A program made the translations under genes and the position numbers. From Acanthacorydalis orientalis (taxonomy: Eukaryota > Arthropoda > Insecta > Megaloptera > Corydalidae), in the NCBI GenBank assembly GCA_034766995.1, contig CM068315.1:4353736-4417735 (forward strand): a stretch of DNA of 64,000 nt, read 5' to 3'. This document shows, piece by piece, positions 12,235 through 25,559 of the stretch (position 1 is its first letter; each line of letters opens with the position of its first letter). The notes below the pieces were generated by a model, which had not been told where the DNA came from, did no database searches, and worked only from the letters and a program-made list of their open reading frames with translations.

Positions 12235-12264
12235 GGGTAATGGTGCAACTTTGCAACATTACCC
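12235..12264. repeat. Hairpin, R2
   Basis: Arms gggtaatggtgcaa and ttgcaacattaccc around ct, with one mismatch. Confidence 0.75.
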
Positions 12265-12556
12265 ATTCTTCAGTCTTCGCCGAAGGGAGTGAGAGGATTT
12301 TTATAACACTCATTAAAATGAAAATTAAAAAAAAATAATTATAAATTCAATCTAATATTTACTATTAATTAAAAGAATCAAAATTTAAAAGCAAACAATC
12401 AATGAAAAATCAATTACTATTGAATAAAAAAAATGCTTAAAAATTCAAATCTTATTTTAATTGACTAGACAGCCACGTTAAACAATAACAAAGCTATTAG
12501 GGGTAACATGGCAGGGGTCGAGATTGGAAGCTGAAAATCATAAAAGAAATTAAATA

Positions 12557-12970
12557 CACATTTTCTACGGTGCTAGTCGCACTTTACCCAACGACAAGCC
12601 ACCGCCTGACACTACACCTGCTACAAGGTGAAACGACATACACAACCCGTGAAGCGGATTTATATATGCGTGCCTGATCTATTCTGCACGACGTGCAGCC
12701 ATCCCTAACGCTGAAAGTCATGTGTTGAAGAGTCGAGGAGTCGAGGTTTCAACTTCGCTTCACAGCAATTCATCCACCGCGAAAGCTCCCAATGTATCGA
12801 TCGCACAATTGACAATCAATCAGCATAACATCTCATACGCCGACGACGTTCAATTCGCAATCGATCTAATCTGTGTGTCATACATTAACAAATATGCAAG
12901 ATGTGATATCGTCTTATGGATTCTTTCCTATTTTACGTTTGAACCGGATTTCAATTACGTTCTGATATAA
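12557..12970 (+). pseudogene. RT palm remnant (R2, subtype b)
   Basis: The frame is open for about 105 codons from 12653 (just after a TGA) to the TAA at 12968-12970. YADD is at 12836-12847. Subtype b has lost 14 nt and gained 11 nt in the region after YADD relative to subtype a. The two changes restore the frame, so FEP follows in register and the reading runs ten residues or so further (FEPDFNYVLI). No ATG start in context; the open frame is a fragment, not a gene. Confidence 0.55.
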
Positions 12971-13639
12971 AATCAAATCATCATGAAACGATATCCAGCC
13001 TAAAACTAAACCCTATTCTCCTACAAAAAGGAGGAAGTACGATGGATTTTGCGTTCGTGTACAGTTCAAACTTATAAAAACCTGTTTATTAATTATCCTT
13101 TTGTGTATTCCCATTTCGATCTATATTATCCGCATATCAGGAGGCCAACTTCTGGCGATATATCATTCCAGGCGACACTTTCACGAATGAATCTTATCAC
13201 TCTCACAATCACACAATTATATTTGCACATTAACATTACTCACTGAAATCACTTTAATCTACTAATTATTTTTAACTTCCGAATCTAATAATTAATAATA
13301 CTCAAAGAAAAAAACACTTTAAAAAACACTGCTGTAAGAAAGCTTTTATAAACGATGAATGAATTTTGTATTTTGTATGAAGTAGATGTGTGTGTGTGTG
13401 TTCATGTAGTATATTGTGCAGTGTAATATGTTTATAATGAAATGAAAATGATGAACATCTCCCTCAATTTTCACTGATCATATAGTAATTGTCAGCTACT
13501 TCCTGAGACGTCCAAGATGGAAGAGGACCATTCAGGCCAAAGAGAAATTTGGATGCAATTTAACCTCATACCCAGGAGGAAATGTGTGTATCGTCTGCAT
13601 TGGGATCATCTCCGATGTAGGAAGCTGAAGAATTGAATT

Positions 13640-14104
13640 GACAATGGGATGTATGTATCCCACTGTTACTGCTGATCCCGCTGACTTAACGCTAGGCTAA
13701 TAAGCGAAAAAAACACACAAAAGCGCACACAACGGACAATTAACTAAGACAGACGATTGTCTCTCTGCCAGAGATGAGTCTGGATGTTGAAATTTAAAAC
13801 GAGATACTTCCCAGCGAAACTGCTGCTCCTGCTGACTTAACACTAGGCTGACAAGCGAAAAAAACACACAGAAGCGAACACAAACGGACAATTAACTAAC
13901 ACAGACGATTGTCTCACTGCCAGAGATGAGGCTGGCTGCTGAAAATTAAAATTGAACTCCTACCACTGTCACTGCTGAACCTGTTGACTTAGCACTATGC
14001 CAATGAGCGAGAAAAACACCCAGAAGCGGACACAACAGACAATTAACTAAGACAGACGAGTGTCTCTCCATCAGCGATGGATCTGCCTGCTGAAATTTAA
14101 AATG
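13640..14104. repeat. Minisatellite of about 150-bp units, R2
   Basis: About three units. On the reverse strand 13697-13891 reads open for 64 codons with a hydrophobic start (VRFCVFFSLVSLVLSQ), but this is one minisatellite period plus part of the next, and equivalent units in other copies are interrupted. Confidence 0.8.
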
Positions 14105-14853
14105 GGATTTTAAGTAATAAAATAATGAAAGACATACATTGTTCCTGCATAAATCATTCGATCATTGTCTTGTACGTCGAGACAATACATTGGTTTAGTG
14201 TTTCGGTTCCACATTACGACAAGTATTGGTTCCTAGAATTAAGCAATTGAATTAATGTCAGATATTTGTATTTATATAGATATACTATGGAAATCGTTAC
14301 CTGAGTTCTGAATGTGTTCGTGTTAAGAATCGGTCGATTCCGATAGAAAAAACCTCAATCTTCGAGATTCACATCACTCCGCGAATTTAATCAAAACTTA
14401 ATAGAACCGTTTATGAGGAACCGAAAATCGATTTCATAACGCCCGAATATAAGATGATTTTTTGAATGTTAACAACCTTCACGCGGTCGTAATTTAATTC
14501 AAAAAAGAACCTTATTTACACACAGTCAGTGACTATGAACATCGAAAACAACAGTTCTCGATCTCAACTCGATTGGTTCACCGTTTTGATTAAAATTAAA
14601 TGAGACGGACAAACTGATTCGTTGCACAAAATGATAGAATTTGAACTGAATAAATATGAATGTAAAAAATATATAAAAGAACTGTACGACGCATACGCAA
14701 AATCGGGTGGGATCTAATCAAACTAATTATGCATCAAAAGAGGAACATTGACATGCAAGGATCCAAAACGCGTCATCACTTGTATTGGACGCTCAACATG
14801 TGAATCCCATTATGATACACACTTGTTCGATTTGCCCTATCTGTTCATATAAA

Positions 14854-14883
14854 GGGTAATGGTGTAACTTTGCAACATTACCC
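14854..14883. repeat. Hairpin, R3
   Basis: Arms gggtaatggtgtaa and ttgcaacattaccc around ct. The change to gtgtaa still allows G-U pairing; one mismatch remains. Confidence 0.7.
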
Positions 14884-15177
14884 ATTCTTCAGTCTTCGCC
14901 GAAGGGAGTGAGAGGATTTTTATAACACTCATTAAAATGAAAATTAAAAAAAAATAATTATAAATTCAATCTAATATTTACTATTAATTAAAAAAAATCA
15001 TAATTTAAAAGCAAACAATCAATGAAAAATCAATTACTATTGAATAAAAAAAATACTTAAAAAATTGAAATCATATTTTAATTGACTAGAGAGCCACGTT
15101 AAACAATAACAAAGCTATTAGGCGTAACATGGCAGGGGTCGAGATTGGAAGCTGAAAATCATAAAAGAAATTAAATA

Positions 15178-15591
15178 CACATTTTCTACGGTGCTGGTCG
15201 CACTTAATCCAACGACAAGCCACCGCCTGACACTACACCTGCTACAAGGTGAAACGACATACACAACCCGTGAAGCGGATTTATATATGCGTCCCTGATC
15301 TATTCTGCACGACGTGCAGCCATCCCTAACGCTGAAAGTCATGTGTTGAAGAGTCGAGGAGTCGAGGTTTCAACTTCGCTTCACAGCAATTCATCCACCG
15401 CGAAAGCTCCCAATGTATCGATCGCACAATTGACAATCAATCAGCATAACATCTCATACGCTGACGACGTTCAATTCGCAATCGATCTAATCTGTGTGTC
15501 ATACATTAACAAATATGCAAGATGTGATATCGTCTTATGGATTCTTTCCTATTTTACGTTTGAACCGGATTTCAATTACGTTCTGATATAA
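15178..15591 (+). pseudogene. RT palm remnant (R3, subtype b)
   Basis: YADD at 15457-15468, frame open through the TTG form (no TAG) to TAA at 15589-15591. Nearly identical to R2 over the whole core. The antisense strand also stays open across the core (15118-15342), which I treat as a shadow. Confidence 0.55.
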
Positions 15592-16254
15592 AATCAAATC
15601 ATCATGAAACGATATCCAGCCTAAAACTAAACCCTATTCTCCTACAAAAAGGGGGAAGTACGATGGATTTTGCGTTCGTGTACAGTTCAAACTTATAAAA
15701 ACCTGTTTATTAATTATCCTTTGTGTATTCCCATTTCGATCTATATTATCCTCTTATCAGGAGGCCAACTTCTGACGATATATAATTCCAGGCGACACTT
15801 TCACGAATGAATCTTGTATCACTCTCACAATCACACAATTAAATCTTCACATTAACATTACTCACTGAAATCACTTTAATCTACTAATTATTTTTAACTT
15901 TTGAATCCACTAATTATTAATACGCAAAGAAAAAAACACTTTAAAAAACACTGCTGTAAGAGAGCATTTATTAACGATGATTGAGTGTTGTGTTTTGTAT
16001 GAAGTAGATGTATGTGTGTGTGTTCATGTAGTATATTGTGTAGTGTAATATGTTTATAATGAAATGAAAATGATGAACATCTCCTTCACTTTTCACTGAT
16101 CATATAGTAATTGTCAGCTACTTCCTGAGACGTCCAAGATGGAAGAGGACCATTCAGGCCAAAGAGAAATTTGGATGCAATTTAACCTCATACCCAGGAG
16201 GAAATGTGTGTATCGTCTGCATTGGCATCATCTCTGATGTAGGAAGCTGAAGGA

Positions 16255-16647
16255 TTGAATTGACAATGGGATGTATGTATCCCACTGTTACTGCTGATCC
16301 CGCTGACTTAAAGCTAGGCTAATAAGCGAAAAAAACACACAGAAGCGCACACAACGGACATTAACTAAGACAGACGATTGTCTCTCTGCCAGAAATGAGT
16401 CTGGATGCTGAAATTTAAAACGGGATTCTTCCCAGCGTTACTGCTGCTCCTGCTGACTTAACACTAGGCTGACAAGCAAACAAAACAGACAATTAACTAA
16501 GACAGACGTTTGTCTCTCCACCAGCGACGGATCTGCATGCTGAAAATGAAAATTGGATTCCCCCCACTGTTATTGCTGATCCCGCTGACTTAACACTAGG
16601 CTAATAAGCGAAAAAAACACACAGAAGCGAACACAACGGACAATTAA
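16255..16647. repeat. Minisatellite of about 150-bp units, R3
   Basis: Two to three units with cycle-terminal variants (aagcaaacaaaacagac, cgacggatctgcatgctg) shared exactly with R7 and R10. Confidence 0.8.
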
Positions 16648-17262
16648 TGTGTGTATGTGTATTTGTGTGTATACCTGTGTGTGTTTGTGTGTGTGTATTG
16701 TCTGCATTGGCCATACACAAAATAATTGATTGAAATATATCAATGTATTAAATCTAAATAGATATTTATGCATTTAACAACAAATCGTGCACATGCTGTG
16801 ACTTAATTTTTAAACATATTGTTTAATCACCGAAATTTTAATAGTACAGCCGAACGAAAAACAATTTAATTGAATATTTTGTCTATGTTGCCACTTCTAC
16901 ACCACGTTGAGGTTGCAGACATGTAGAAGACCTAACGTGTCGATTCGAAAATCAACGCTAAACTAAGCCCTCAATATCAAATATTTTAAACAAAAAAAAT
17001 CAAATTTGTACTTGTTTTAAGAAACGCCTATTCTAGCTATCTTATCGACTAAAATTACTTTACATCCTTACAATTACTTTGAACTTGCATAATATCCACA
17101 CACGTATCTTATTCATAAATCAATGAACTTCGTCGATGGATCAACATCTATAAAATCAATACAATTTCAAAATTCAAGTTCAATGTTCATCAATAAAATT
17201 TACCTGAAAATATAAAACATAATTGTTCACCTGAAAAGAGTTTTTGGCAATTTAGGTAATTA

Positions 17263-17305
<43 letters not shown>

Positions 17306-17425
17306 TGTACATGTACAATATTTTTTTAATGTGTGTGTGTGTGGGATTTTATCGTTTCTCCCAAATAATTATATACAGTAACAAATCTGAAAGAAATGTA
17401 AATATTATAATATATGAACATACGT

Positions 17426-17490
<65 letters not shown>

Positions 17491-17505
17491 GAGGGGAAGT
17501 AGTGT
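16648..17505. repeat. U1 block
   Basis: It starts with GT-rich sequence and the phrase tgtctgcattggccatac, then a non-repetitive stretch with a short inverted repeat (cttctaca ... tgtagaag, near 16896-16928). It ends in TA, CA/TA and TG tracts (17269-17490) next to S2. U1 shares diagnostic variants with U4 rather than U2/U3. No gene is seen. Confidence 0.85.
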
Positions 17506-19815
17506 GTGTGTGTATCTTTAATACTTTGTTTTTATATTTATATTCATAAATCTAATGTTGAAAAATACTTTCTTCAATATATTTTTTCCATAATTGATAC
17601 TTTAATCTGTACGTTCAGATATTAGTTTATATATACTTCAGATATTTCATTTCAGATAATAATATTCAATAATAATTAAATTAATTACAGCCAGTTATTT
17701 AAATTACTGAAAGGAAAGAGAGGTAATAGTTATGAGCTAGAAACAGATAATAATAATTAAAAAATATAAACTCGCACACACACACACACACACAATCTGT
17801 AAAAAAAACTGTATAATTATATAATCTGAAAAACTAATTATTATTATTATGTTTCTGGCTGTCCATTTTAAATTAATGTATACAATAAAGATTGAAAAAT
17901 CCTTTTCTTTATATATGTATATACCATAAGTGACATTATTTATTTGTGAATTCAATTTTTGTTTGATATCTTATCTTCATAAGATATTTCTGTTCAAATA
18001 ATTAAACTCGGCAATAAATTAATGACATGCTGTTATTTAAATCACTGAAAGGAAAGAGAGATAATAGTTAATAGCTGAAAACATATAAAAATGATTAAAA
18101 AATATAAACTCGCACACACACACACGCAATCTGTAAAAAAACTGTATTATTATATAATCTGAAAAAGTAATTATTATTATTATTATGTTTCTGGATATCC
18201 ATTTTGAATAAATGTCTATAATAAAGATTTGAAAAATCCTTTTCTTTTTAGATATATTCCTTATGTGACATTATAATTTGTGAATTCAATTTTATTTTGA
18301 TATCTTATCTTCATATAATACTTCTATTCAAATAATGATATTCAACAATAAATTAATTACATGCTGTTATTTAAATCACTGAAAGGAAAGAGAGATAATA
18401 GTTAATAGCTGAAAACAAACAAAAATGATTAAAAAATATAAACTCGCACACACACCCACACACACAATCTGTAAAGAAACTGTATTATTATAAAATCTGA
18501 AAAATTAATCATTATTATTATGTTTCTGTATATCCATTTTGAATTAATTTTCATAATAAAGAATTGAAAAATCCTTCTCTTTATAAAAATATTTCAGATG
18601 TGATAGCATATGTAAACTCAATTTTTATTTGATATCTTCGTAACGTACTTCTGTTCAAGAAATAAAATTTAACTATAAATTAATTATATTCTGTTTTTTT
18701 AAATCACTGAAAGGAAAGAAAATTAATAGTTAATAGCTGGAAACAAATAAAAGTAATTAAAAAATATAAACTCGCACACACACACACACAATCTGTAAAA
18801 AAACTGTGTTATTATATAATCTGAAAAATTAATTATTATAATTATTTTTCTGGACATCCATTTTGTATTAATTTTCATAATAAGAAATTGAAAAATCCTT
18901 TCCTTTATAGAAACATTTCAAATGTGATATTAGTATATGTAAACTCAATTTTTATTTGATATCTTATCTTCGTAAGATACTTCTATTCAAATAATAAAAT
19001 TCAACAATAAAATAATTACAGTCTGTTTTTTAAATCACTGAAAGGAAAGAGACATATTAGTTAATAGCTAAAAACAAATAAAAATGATTAAAAAATATAA
19101 ACTAGCACACACACACACACACAATCTGTAAAAAAAATGTATTATTATATAATCTGAAAAATTAATTATTGTTATTATGTTTCTGGATATACATTTTGAA
19201 TTAATGTTTATAATAATGATTTGAAAAGTCCTTTTCTTTTTAGATATATTCCATATGTGACATTATAATTTGTTAATTCAATTTTATTTTGATATCTTAT
19301 TTTCGTATAATACTTCTATTCAAATAATTATATTCAACAATAAATTAATTACATGCTGTTATTTAAATCACTGAAAGAAAAGAGGGATAATAGTTAATAG
19401 CTGAAAACAAACAAAAATGATTAGAAAATATAAACTCGCACACACACACACACAATCTGTAATAAAACTGTATTATTATATAATCTGAAATATTAATTAT
19501 TATTATTATCTTTCTGGACATCCATTTTGAATTAATTAACATAATAAAGAATTGAAAAATCCTTCTTTTTATAGAAATATTTCAGATGTGATAGTACATG
19601 TAAAATCAATTTTTATTTGATATTTTCGTAAGATACTTCTATTCAAGAAATAAAATTTAACTATAAATTAATTACATCCTGTTTTTTAAAGTCACTGAAA
19701 GGAAAGAAAATTAATAGTTAATAGCTGGAAACAAATAAAAATGGTTAAAAATTATAAACAGCAACACACACACACACAATCTGTAAAGAAACTGTATTAT
19801 TATATAATCTGAAAA
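17506..19815. repeat. S2 satellite, about 6-7 units
   Basis: The unit phrase recurs near 17853, 18191, 18526, 18850, 19183 and 19514, a period of 324-338 bp. Two unit subtypes are mixed: one with ccttttctttttagatata and one with ctttatagaaatatttcaga. Confidence 0.9.
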
Positions 19816-19822
19816 ATTAATA

Positions 19823-19825
<3 letters not shown>

Positions 19826-19880
<55 letters not shown>
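19826..19880. repeat. TA tract at S2/T2 junction
   Basis: Nearly pure (TA)n followed by gtatgtatatataaatatgac. The same tract occurs at every S/T junction with varying length. Confidence 0.9.
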
Positions 19881-19886
<6 letters not shown>

Positions 19887-20273
19887 ATATAAATATGACT
19901 AAGAAGTAATCTGAAAAAAATAATGATTAGTATTTTACATAAAGCTGAAAAAAAATTATGTTATACATAATTAAATATTTCCCATCACGATGATTTTCAT
20001 TTCATTTTTCAAATTTATAATTTTCTGTTCCAAAATTGAACAATACACTTTCAATGACGTGTTGAGAGACTGTGAATTCCTTTATTATTTTAGTACATTT
20101 TTATATATTTTAATTAATTAATGCACTTTAGTAACCTATTTATATTTTATTTTAGTAACATATTTATATTCTTGCATTATTTACTTCACGTTTTAAAATT
20201 TTTTACATTTTTAACCGCTGTAAATACAAGTTAATTTTATTATTACTAAATCTGTCTCGACTCTTTCCCTGTT

Positions 20274-20304
<31 letters not shown>

Positions 20305-20409
20305 ATTCTAATAATTTTATAACCTGAAAAAAATGATTAATTAGTTATGCTGAAAAATAAACAGGTATTAATTATTAATATACATAAATAAGTTATATAT
20401 ACATATATA

Positions 20410-20421
20410 GGATGGCCATCC
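20410..20421. repeat. 12-bp palindrome ggatggccatcc (T2)
   Basis: Perfect copy, followed by cctacacgaatcacacata. Confidence 0.85.
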
Positions 20422-21813
20422 CTACACGAATCACACATACACAAATATATTAAATAAATTTATATATAAATATATATTTATATTATAATTGTTACAATTT
20501 ATACTTATTTAATTCTCCTTCCATTGAATTTTTGCATAGTGAATATTTTATATTCATGTATTATTGTATTATGTAATATTTATGTATTATTTTCACTTTT
20601 GACAGTAGTCTCAAATGAGAGTCGTGATTATATGTATGAAATTGTTTTGTATGTATCTATTTTTTCTGAAAAAATGTTTACTGAATGTAAATATCCATTT
20701 ATTATTTTATAAGTTCATAAAAATGAAGTCGTTACCATATCTGTCTATTCTTCTGTAATCTATAATTTCTGTCGCTTTCCAATTGTATATCCATAATTGT
20801 CTATTTCAAAAGCGAAGTATTTTAATTTCCACATTAAAAAACCTTTTTTAAAAATTGTTTTTTAGCAATTGTTACTTTGGTCATTTTAGTAATTAAGTAA
20901 TTATTTAATGAAACGAATCTTCATGCAACTCGACCTCTGAAAATTCCAATAAACGAATTGATTGCTGATAAGTGTATTAATTAAAACATTACTCTGAATT
21001 ACCTAATTAAAAAATTAATCAACAGGGTGAATCCATTCGATTTTGGTAAATATTTAGAGAACAACAATCGAGAGTACACCATTTACACTTCGATATGGTA
21101 TCAATTATTGCATGAAAGAGAAAAATTAATCATTCTGTAATGTATGTCTGTATGTAAAATATATGTATGCTATGTATGTATCAGTATAAGTAATAAGAAT
21201 AAGTATATTATATTATGTACTATATTGTATTGTAAATTATATTTACAATATTAACTCACGAACACGTATTTCACTTTTTGTAGACGACGTCGGTTCAAGA
21301 CTTGAAAATAAGGAGTGATACATTCGAACGAATCGATCAATAAACATTTATAATAAAAAAAAAACAATAGATCATACAGAAATATTTATGTTAAATATAA
21401 TCTCAAATTCATTTTATTTAATGTGTATTTCTGAAATGAGAAGGAGCAGAGTTAACGAACGATTTAACGAATAGTGTTTATTAATCGATTTAAAAAACTA
21501 GTCATAATTATTTTCACTGCAATCTCTGTAACTAACAAAAATCTTATTATTGTTGTTTGTGTGTGTATGTGTTTGTGCGTGTGTGTGTGTCGTTGTATTT
21601 TTGTACTTTTATGAAGTTATGTATAAATGAAAACTTTTACTGTAGAAGAGTGAATATGTGTATTTATTTGTATGTTTTATATATGTTTGTGTCGATTGTA
21701 ATAAAGTAGGTGGTAAAAAATCTCTTAATACTATAGTTTCATCATATTGTTTATACTATTTACCATACAGACCACGGAGATAGAACTACTTGAATCGTTT
21801 TGAACTCAAACAA

Positions 21814-22061
21814 ATCGATCAATAAACTCAATGAGCAGACACGTTTATTTAAATTGTATTTAGCCTCTAAATGTAGATTTGAGAAATGCTTGAAACAATC
21901 CAGAATATTGGTGATATTTAGAAAAAAAAATTACACTAATTAATTGGTACAGAAACACCGATATATATATATATATATATATATACATTTGTACACGAGT
22001 AAAATTATTATTCAATTTTGATAAAGATGAATTATATCGAATATTACTTTTATTGATCGAT
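21814..22061. repeat. Inverted repeat flanking a TA tract (T2)
   Basis: Arms atcgatcaataaa (21814-21826) and tttattgatcgat (22049-22061) bracket TA dinucleotides at 21961-21985. Confidence 0.85.
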
Positions 22062-24261
22062 TAGAAGAAGATCGGGCAGCTGGAAAATACATAGCGAAAA
22101 CTGAAACATAAAAATACAGATTGCACGCGAAAAATAGCGATGACAAACGGATTGTATGTGCAATGAACTTTACACTCACATCGAAAGATTCTATAATTTA
22201 TAAATAATCTTATTAAGAAACAATTTGAGACATGATTGAAGTTTCATTAACCACGAGTTCATTCCGAATCAATTCCGTTTGTTTATCTCAACAAATATTC
22301 AAGAGAACTTATATTATTTGTATATCATTTGTACATAATGTCGCAAACCAATTCATACCTATGCGGAATCCAAAAGATCATCGATTGACATTGATACGAA
22401 GATGAAATCCATCAATAAATATTTTAAAATATAACCATTAGTAAAATGTAAAGTGAATTAGAACGACGGCGCATTCAAATTTTCAGTTATTTTAATGACA
22501 ATGACAGAATTGAGAAACGACTATTGATATAAATATTGAATTAGTATTAAAGAAATGGAATAGTTGATAACAAAGGACATTTAGAGCCCTGACATAGTTT
22601 TTGATTGTGAAAAGATGTATTTATTGATGGATTTATAAACCAATAATTGAAGATAGCTTCTCGATGTCTGAAATAAACGGGTGTTGATTATTTGTGAATT
22701 GATGTAAATGTTGAAGTCAGTTGATGTAGATGCGTGTGTGTGTGTGTATGTGCATATAAGTGTCTGAGAAATATGCTCTTGATGTGTATGGACGCAGTTT
22801 ATCCTCATACCCGGGAGGACCTTTTTTTTAAACCATTTACCATTAACTTTATATGGACGAAGATAGAAAAAATTCATAAGTCGAGTGTCAAAATGTAATA
22901 GTACGTCGTGTAAGTGGAACATATTATTATGATGTTCAAAATTAAGAAAGTGATGGAAAATTTACACCATGAATCAATAGACGGATGCTAACAGAAATCT
23001 CGATTACAATGGAATAAAAAGTAATTATTTTTTCTATTGACATTCTGTGATAAGATAAAATTTGATAGCATACTAACGGAGACAAATTAAAAAAGAATTT
23101 ATTAAAATCTGACATTGACGACGATTATATTCGTTCGATCTCGATTTAAAAATAGACAAATATAATGGACGCTTGTCAGCGTCCGCCATAGAAATGTAAG
23201 TGACAATATCGATACATAAATTCGTACGCCAGTGTTTACTTAACTACAATGGATACTTTTAAATATTTGAGTCGCGATGCATGAATACACGAATACAAAT
23301 GTACTTTTTCTAACGTGAAGAAGAGTTAGAAATGTGTAATCAAAAGATACAAATTATTTAAGGATGTCTATGCATGTGCCTGTGTTTGTGGGTGCACTCT
23401 GAACACAACGATATTGTGTTCGAAAAATGCGTTCGATTATCAAATCGAGAGTAATCAATTTATGAGCAGAGGTCGATGAAAGAATACGTTTACTCTTTCC
23501 CGAGGTATTGATTCATTAGAGTAATAAAAAAATATATAAAATACATACATCATCCTCTCATAAAACTTACGATCATTGGTAAGTGCTACGATACAAATAA
23601 TTGGCGGAGTGTTTTATTTCCAGTGTAAGACTAGACTTCTTTCCTAAAATTAAACATGTAAATTAATAACAGCTATATATATATTTAGTTATATTATGGA
23701 AATTGTTACCTGAGAACTGAATGTGTTCTTATACAGAATCTGTCGATTCTAACAGAAAAATATCAATCTTCCAAATTCATGTCACTCCACGAATTTAATC
23801 AAAACTTAATTGAACCGTTTATGTCGAACCGAAAATCGAAAAACGATTTTATAACGCCCGAATGCAAGCTGATTTTTGAATTTAACAACTCCCGTTTGGT
23901 CATTATTAAAATCAAAAAAAAACTGATCTACACGTAGTAAACGACTACGAATATCAAAAACAAACAGTTTTCGATCTGAACTGAATTACTTAAACGTTTT
24001 GATTAAATGTTACAATGACGGACAAACTGTTTTATTGCACAAACTGATCAAATTCAAACTGAATAATTATAAATATAAAAATAAATAATGGAACCGTACG
24101 ACGCACACGCAAAGTCGGGTGGGATCTAATCAAACTAATTATGCATCAAATGAAGCCATTACATGTAAGGGTCCAAAACGCGTCAACACTTGTATTGGAC
24201 GCTCAACATGTGAATGCCTTTATGAAACACACCCGTTTGATTTGCCCTATCTATACAAATA

Positions 24262-24294
24262 TTGGGTAATGGTGCAACTTTGCACCATTACTCA
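24262..24294. repeat. Hairpin, R4
   Basis: Arms gggtaatggtgcaa and ttgcaccattactc around ct; one G-U pair replaces a G-C pair, so the stem is kept. Confidence 0.8.
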
Positions 24295-24511
24295 ATCTCC
24301 AATAATCGGAGCGAGGGGGAGAGGCTACTTTATAACGCAAAGCGAAAAAGTTATGAAAATTTAAAAAATATATATATTCAAACGAATTAAAACTTACTAT
24401 TAATGTTAAATTAACTGACCGAAAAGCTACGTTAAACAGTAACAAATCAATCAGGGGTAACGTAGCAGGGGTCGCGATCAAGAGCTGAAATTCATAAAAG
24501 AAATTAAATAC

Positions 24512-24906
24512 ACATTTTCTATGGTACTAGTCGCACTTAACCCAACGACAAGTCACCGCCTAGCACTACACCTGCTACAAGGTGAAACGACATACACAAC
24601 CCGTGAAGCGGGTTTATATATGCGTGCCTGATCTATTCTGCACGACGTGCAGCCATCCCTAACGCTGAAAGTCATGTGTAGAAAAGTCGAGGAGTCGAGG
24701 TTTCAACTTCGCTTTACAGCAATTCATCCACCGCGAACGCTCCTAATGTATCGATCGCACAATTGATAATCAATCAGCATAACATCTCATACGCCGACGA
24801 CGTTCAATTCGCAATCGATCTAATCTGTGTGTTATGCAATATAGATGAAACATTAAGAAATATGCAAAATATGATATCGTCTTATGGATTCGCGTTTGAA
24901 CCGTAA
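24512..24906 (+). pseudogene. RT palm remnant (R4, subtype a)
   Basis: YADD at 24790-24801, then NIDETLRNMQNMISSYGF and TAA at 24904-24906. The upstream in-frame TAG is present. It differs from the other a copies at only a few positions. Confidence 0.55.
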
Positions 24907-25559
24907 ATTAATTCTGTTATATTATAAATGAAATCATCATAAAACGACATCCAGCCTAAAACTAAAACCTACTCTCCTATCAATTGGGGGAAATACGATG
25001 GACTTTGCGTTCGTGTACAGTTCAAAATAATAAAAACCTGTTTTATATTTATCCCTTATGTGTATTCTGTTTTCGTTCTGCATCATCCGCATATCAGCAG
25101 CCGCAACTTCTGACGATATAAACGTAGACACTTCACGAACGAAACTTGTATCACTCTCACTATTACACCATTAACATTGCACATTAACTTTATTCAACGA
25201 TGAAACTTTAATATAATAATTGTGTTTAACTTTTAAATATACTAATTATTATTACTTAAAAAGAAACACCACATAAAACACTGCTGTAAAAGTTATTATA
25301 TTAGTTATGAATGATGAGTTGTATTTATCATGAGGTAGATGTGTGAGTGTGCGTGTGTTAATGTTGTGTAATGTGCAGAGTTATATGTTTGTAATGAAAT
25401 GAAGAGGATGAAATTCTCTCACACTTTTCACTGATCATATAGTAATTGACAGCTACTTCCTGAGACGTCCAAGATGGAAGAGGACCATTCAGGCCAAAGA
25501 GAATTTTCGATGCAGTGTACCCCCCATATACAGAAGGGAATGTGTTAAACAATTTAAAC

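Larger units (their letters stand above)
11481..14104. repeat. R2 unit (subtype b)
   Basis: Same order of parts as R1, about 2.62 kb. The 45-bp invariant block starts at 13493. The tail before the minisatellite is the b-type tail (ggaggaaatgtgtgtatcg, near 13576), shared with R3, R5 and R7. In the a-type units this position reads cagaagggaatgtg. Confidence 0.9.
14105..16647. repeat. R3 unit (subtype b)
   Basis: Third R unit of the first cycle, very close to R2 and to R7. The invariant block starts at 16114. It ends directly at U1 through the sequence ggacaattaatgtgtg, as R5, R7 and R10 do at U2-U4. It is therefore the cycle-terminal type. Confidence 0.9.
19881..23514. repeat. T2 block
   Basis: About 3.6 kb, closely similar to T3 and T4. 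It contains a CT/CA tract near 20274, a palindrome at 20410, a GT tract near 21556, an inverted repeat at 21814-22061, and a GT-rich patch near 22736. Short open frames on the minus strand (22581-22922) are only partly kept in the other copies and are not called genes. Confidence 0.85.

Noticed and set aside
13697..13891. Minus-strand frame with a signal-peptide-like start (VRFCVFFSLVSLVLSQ)
   Set aside because: It lies wholly inside the 150-bp minisatellite, spans one period, and is interrupted in equivalent units. The hydrophobic run comes from the reverse complement of a GAAAAAAACAC segment.
15118..15342. Minus-strand frame across the RT core (starts MTFSVRDGCTSC), open in at least five copies
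   Set aside because: It is antisense to the RT remnant, and its openness follows from the near-identity of the cores. There is no independent evidence.
20274..20302. Possible telomere or centromere simple repeat
   Set aside because: These are only CT and CA tracts. No run of TTAGG or another telomeric repeat was found in the window.
22581..22922. Minus-strand frame of 113 codons, related to 34560-34862 and 46145-46417
   Set aside because: Part of the frame is GT/CA tract, T4 has an 80-bp deletion inside it, and the T1 counterpart is broken. No domain is seen.
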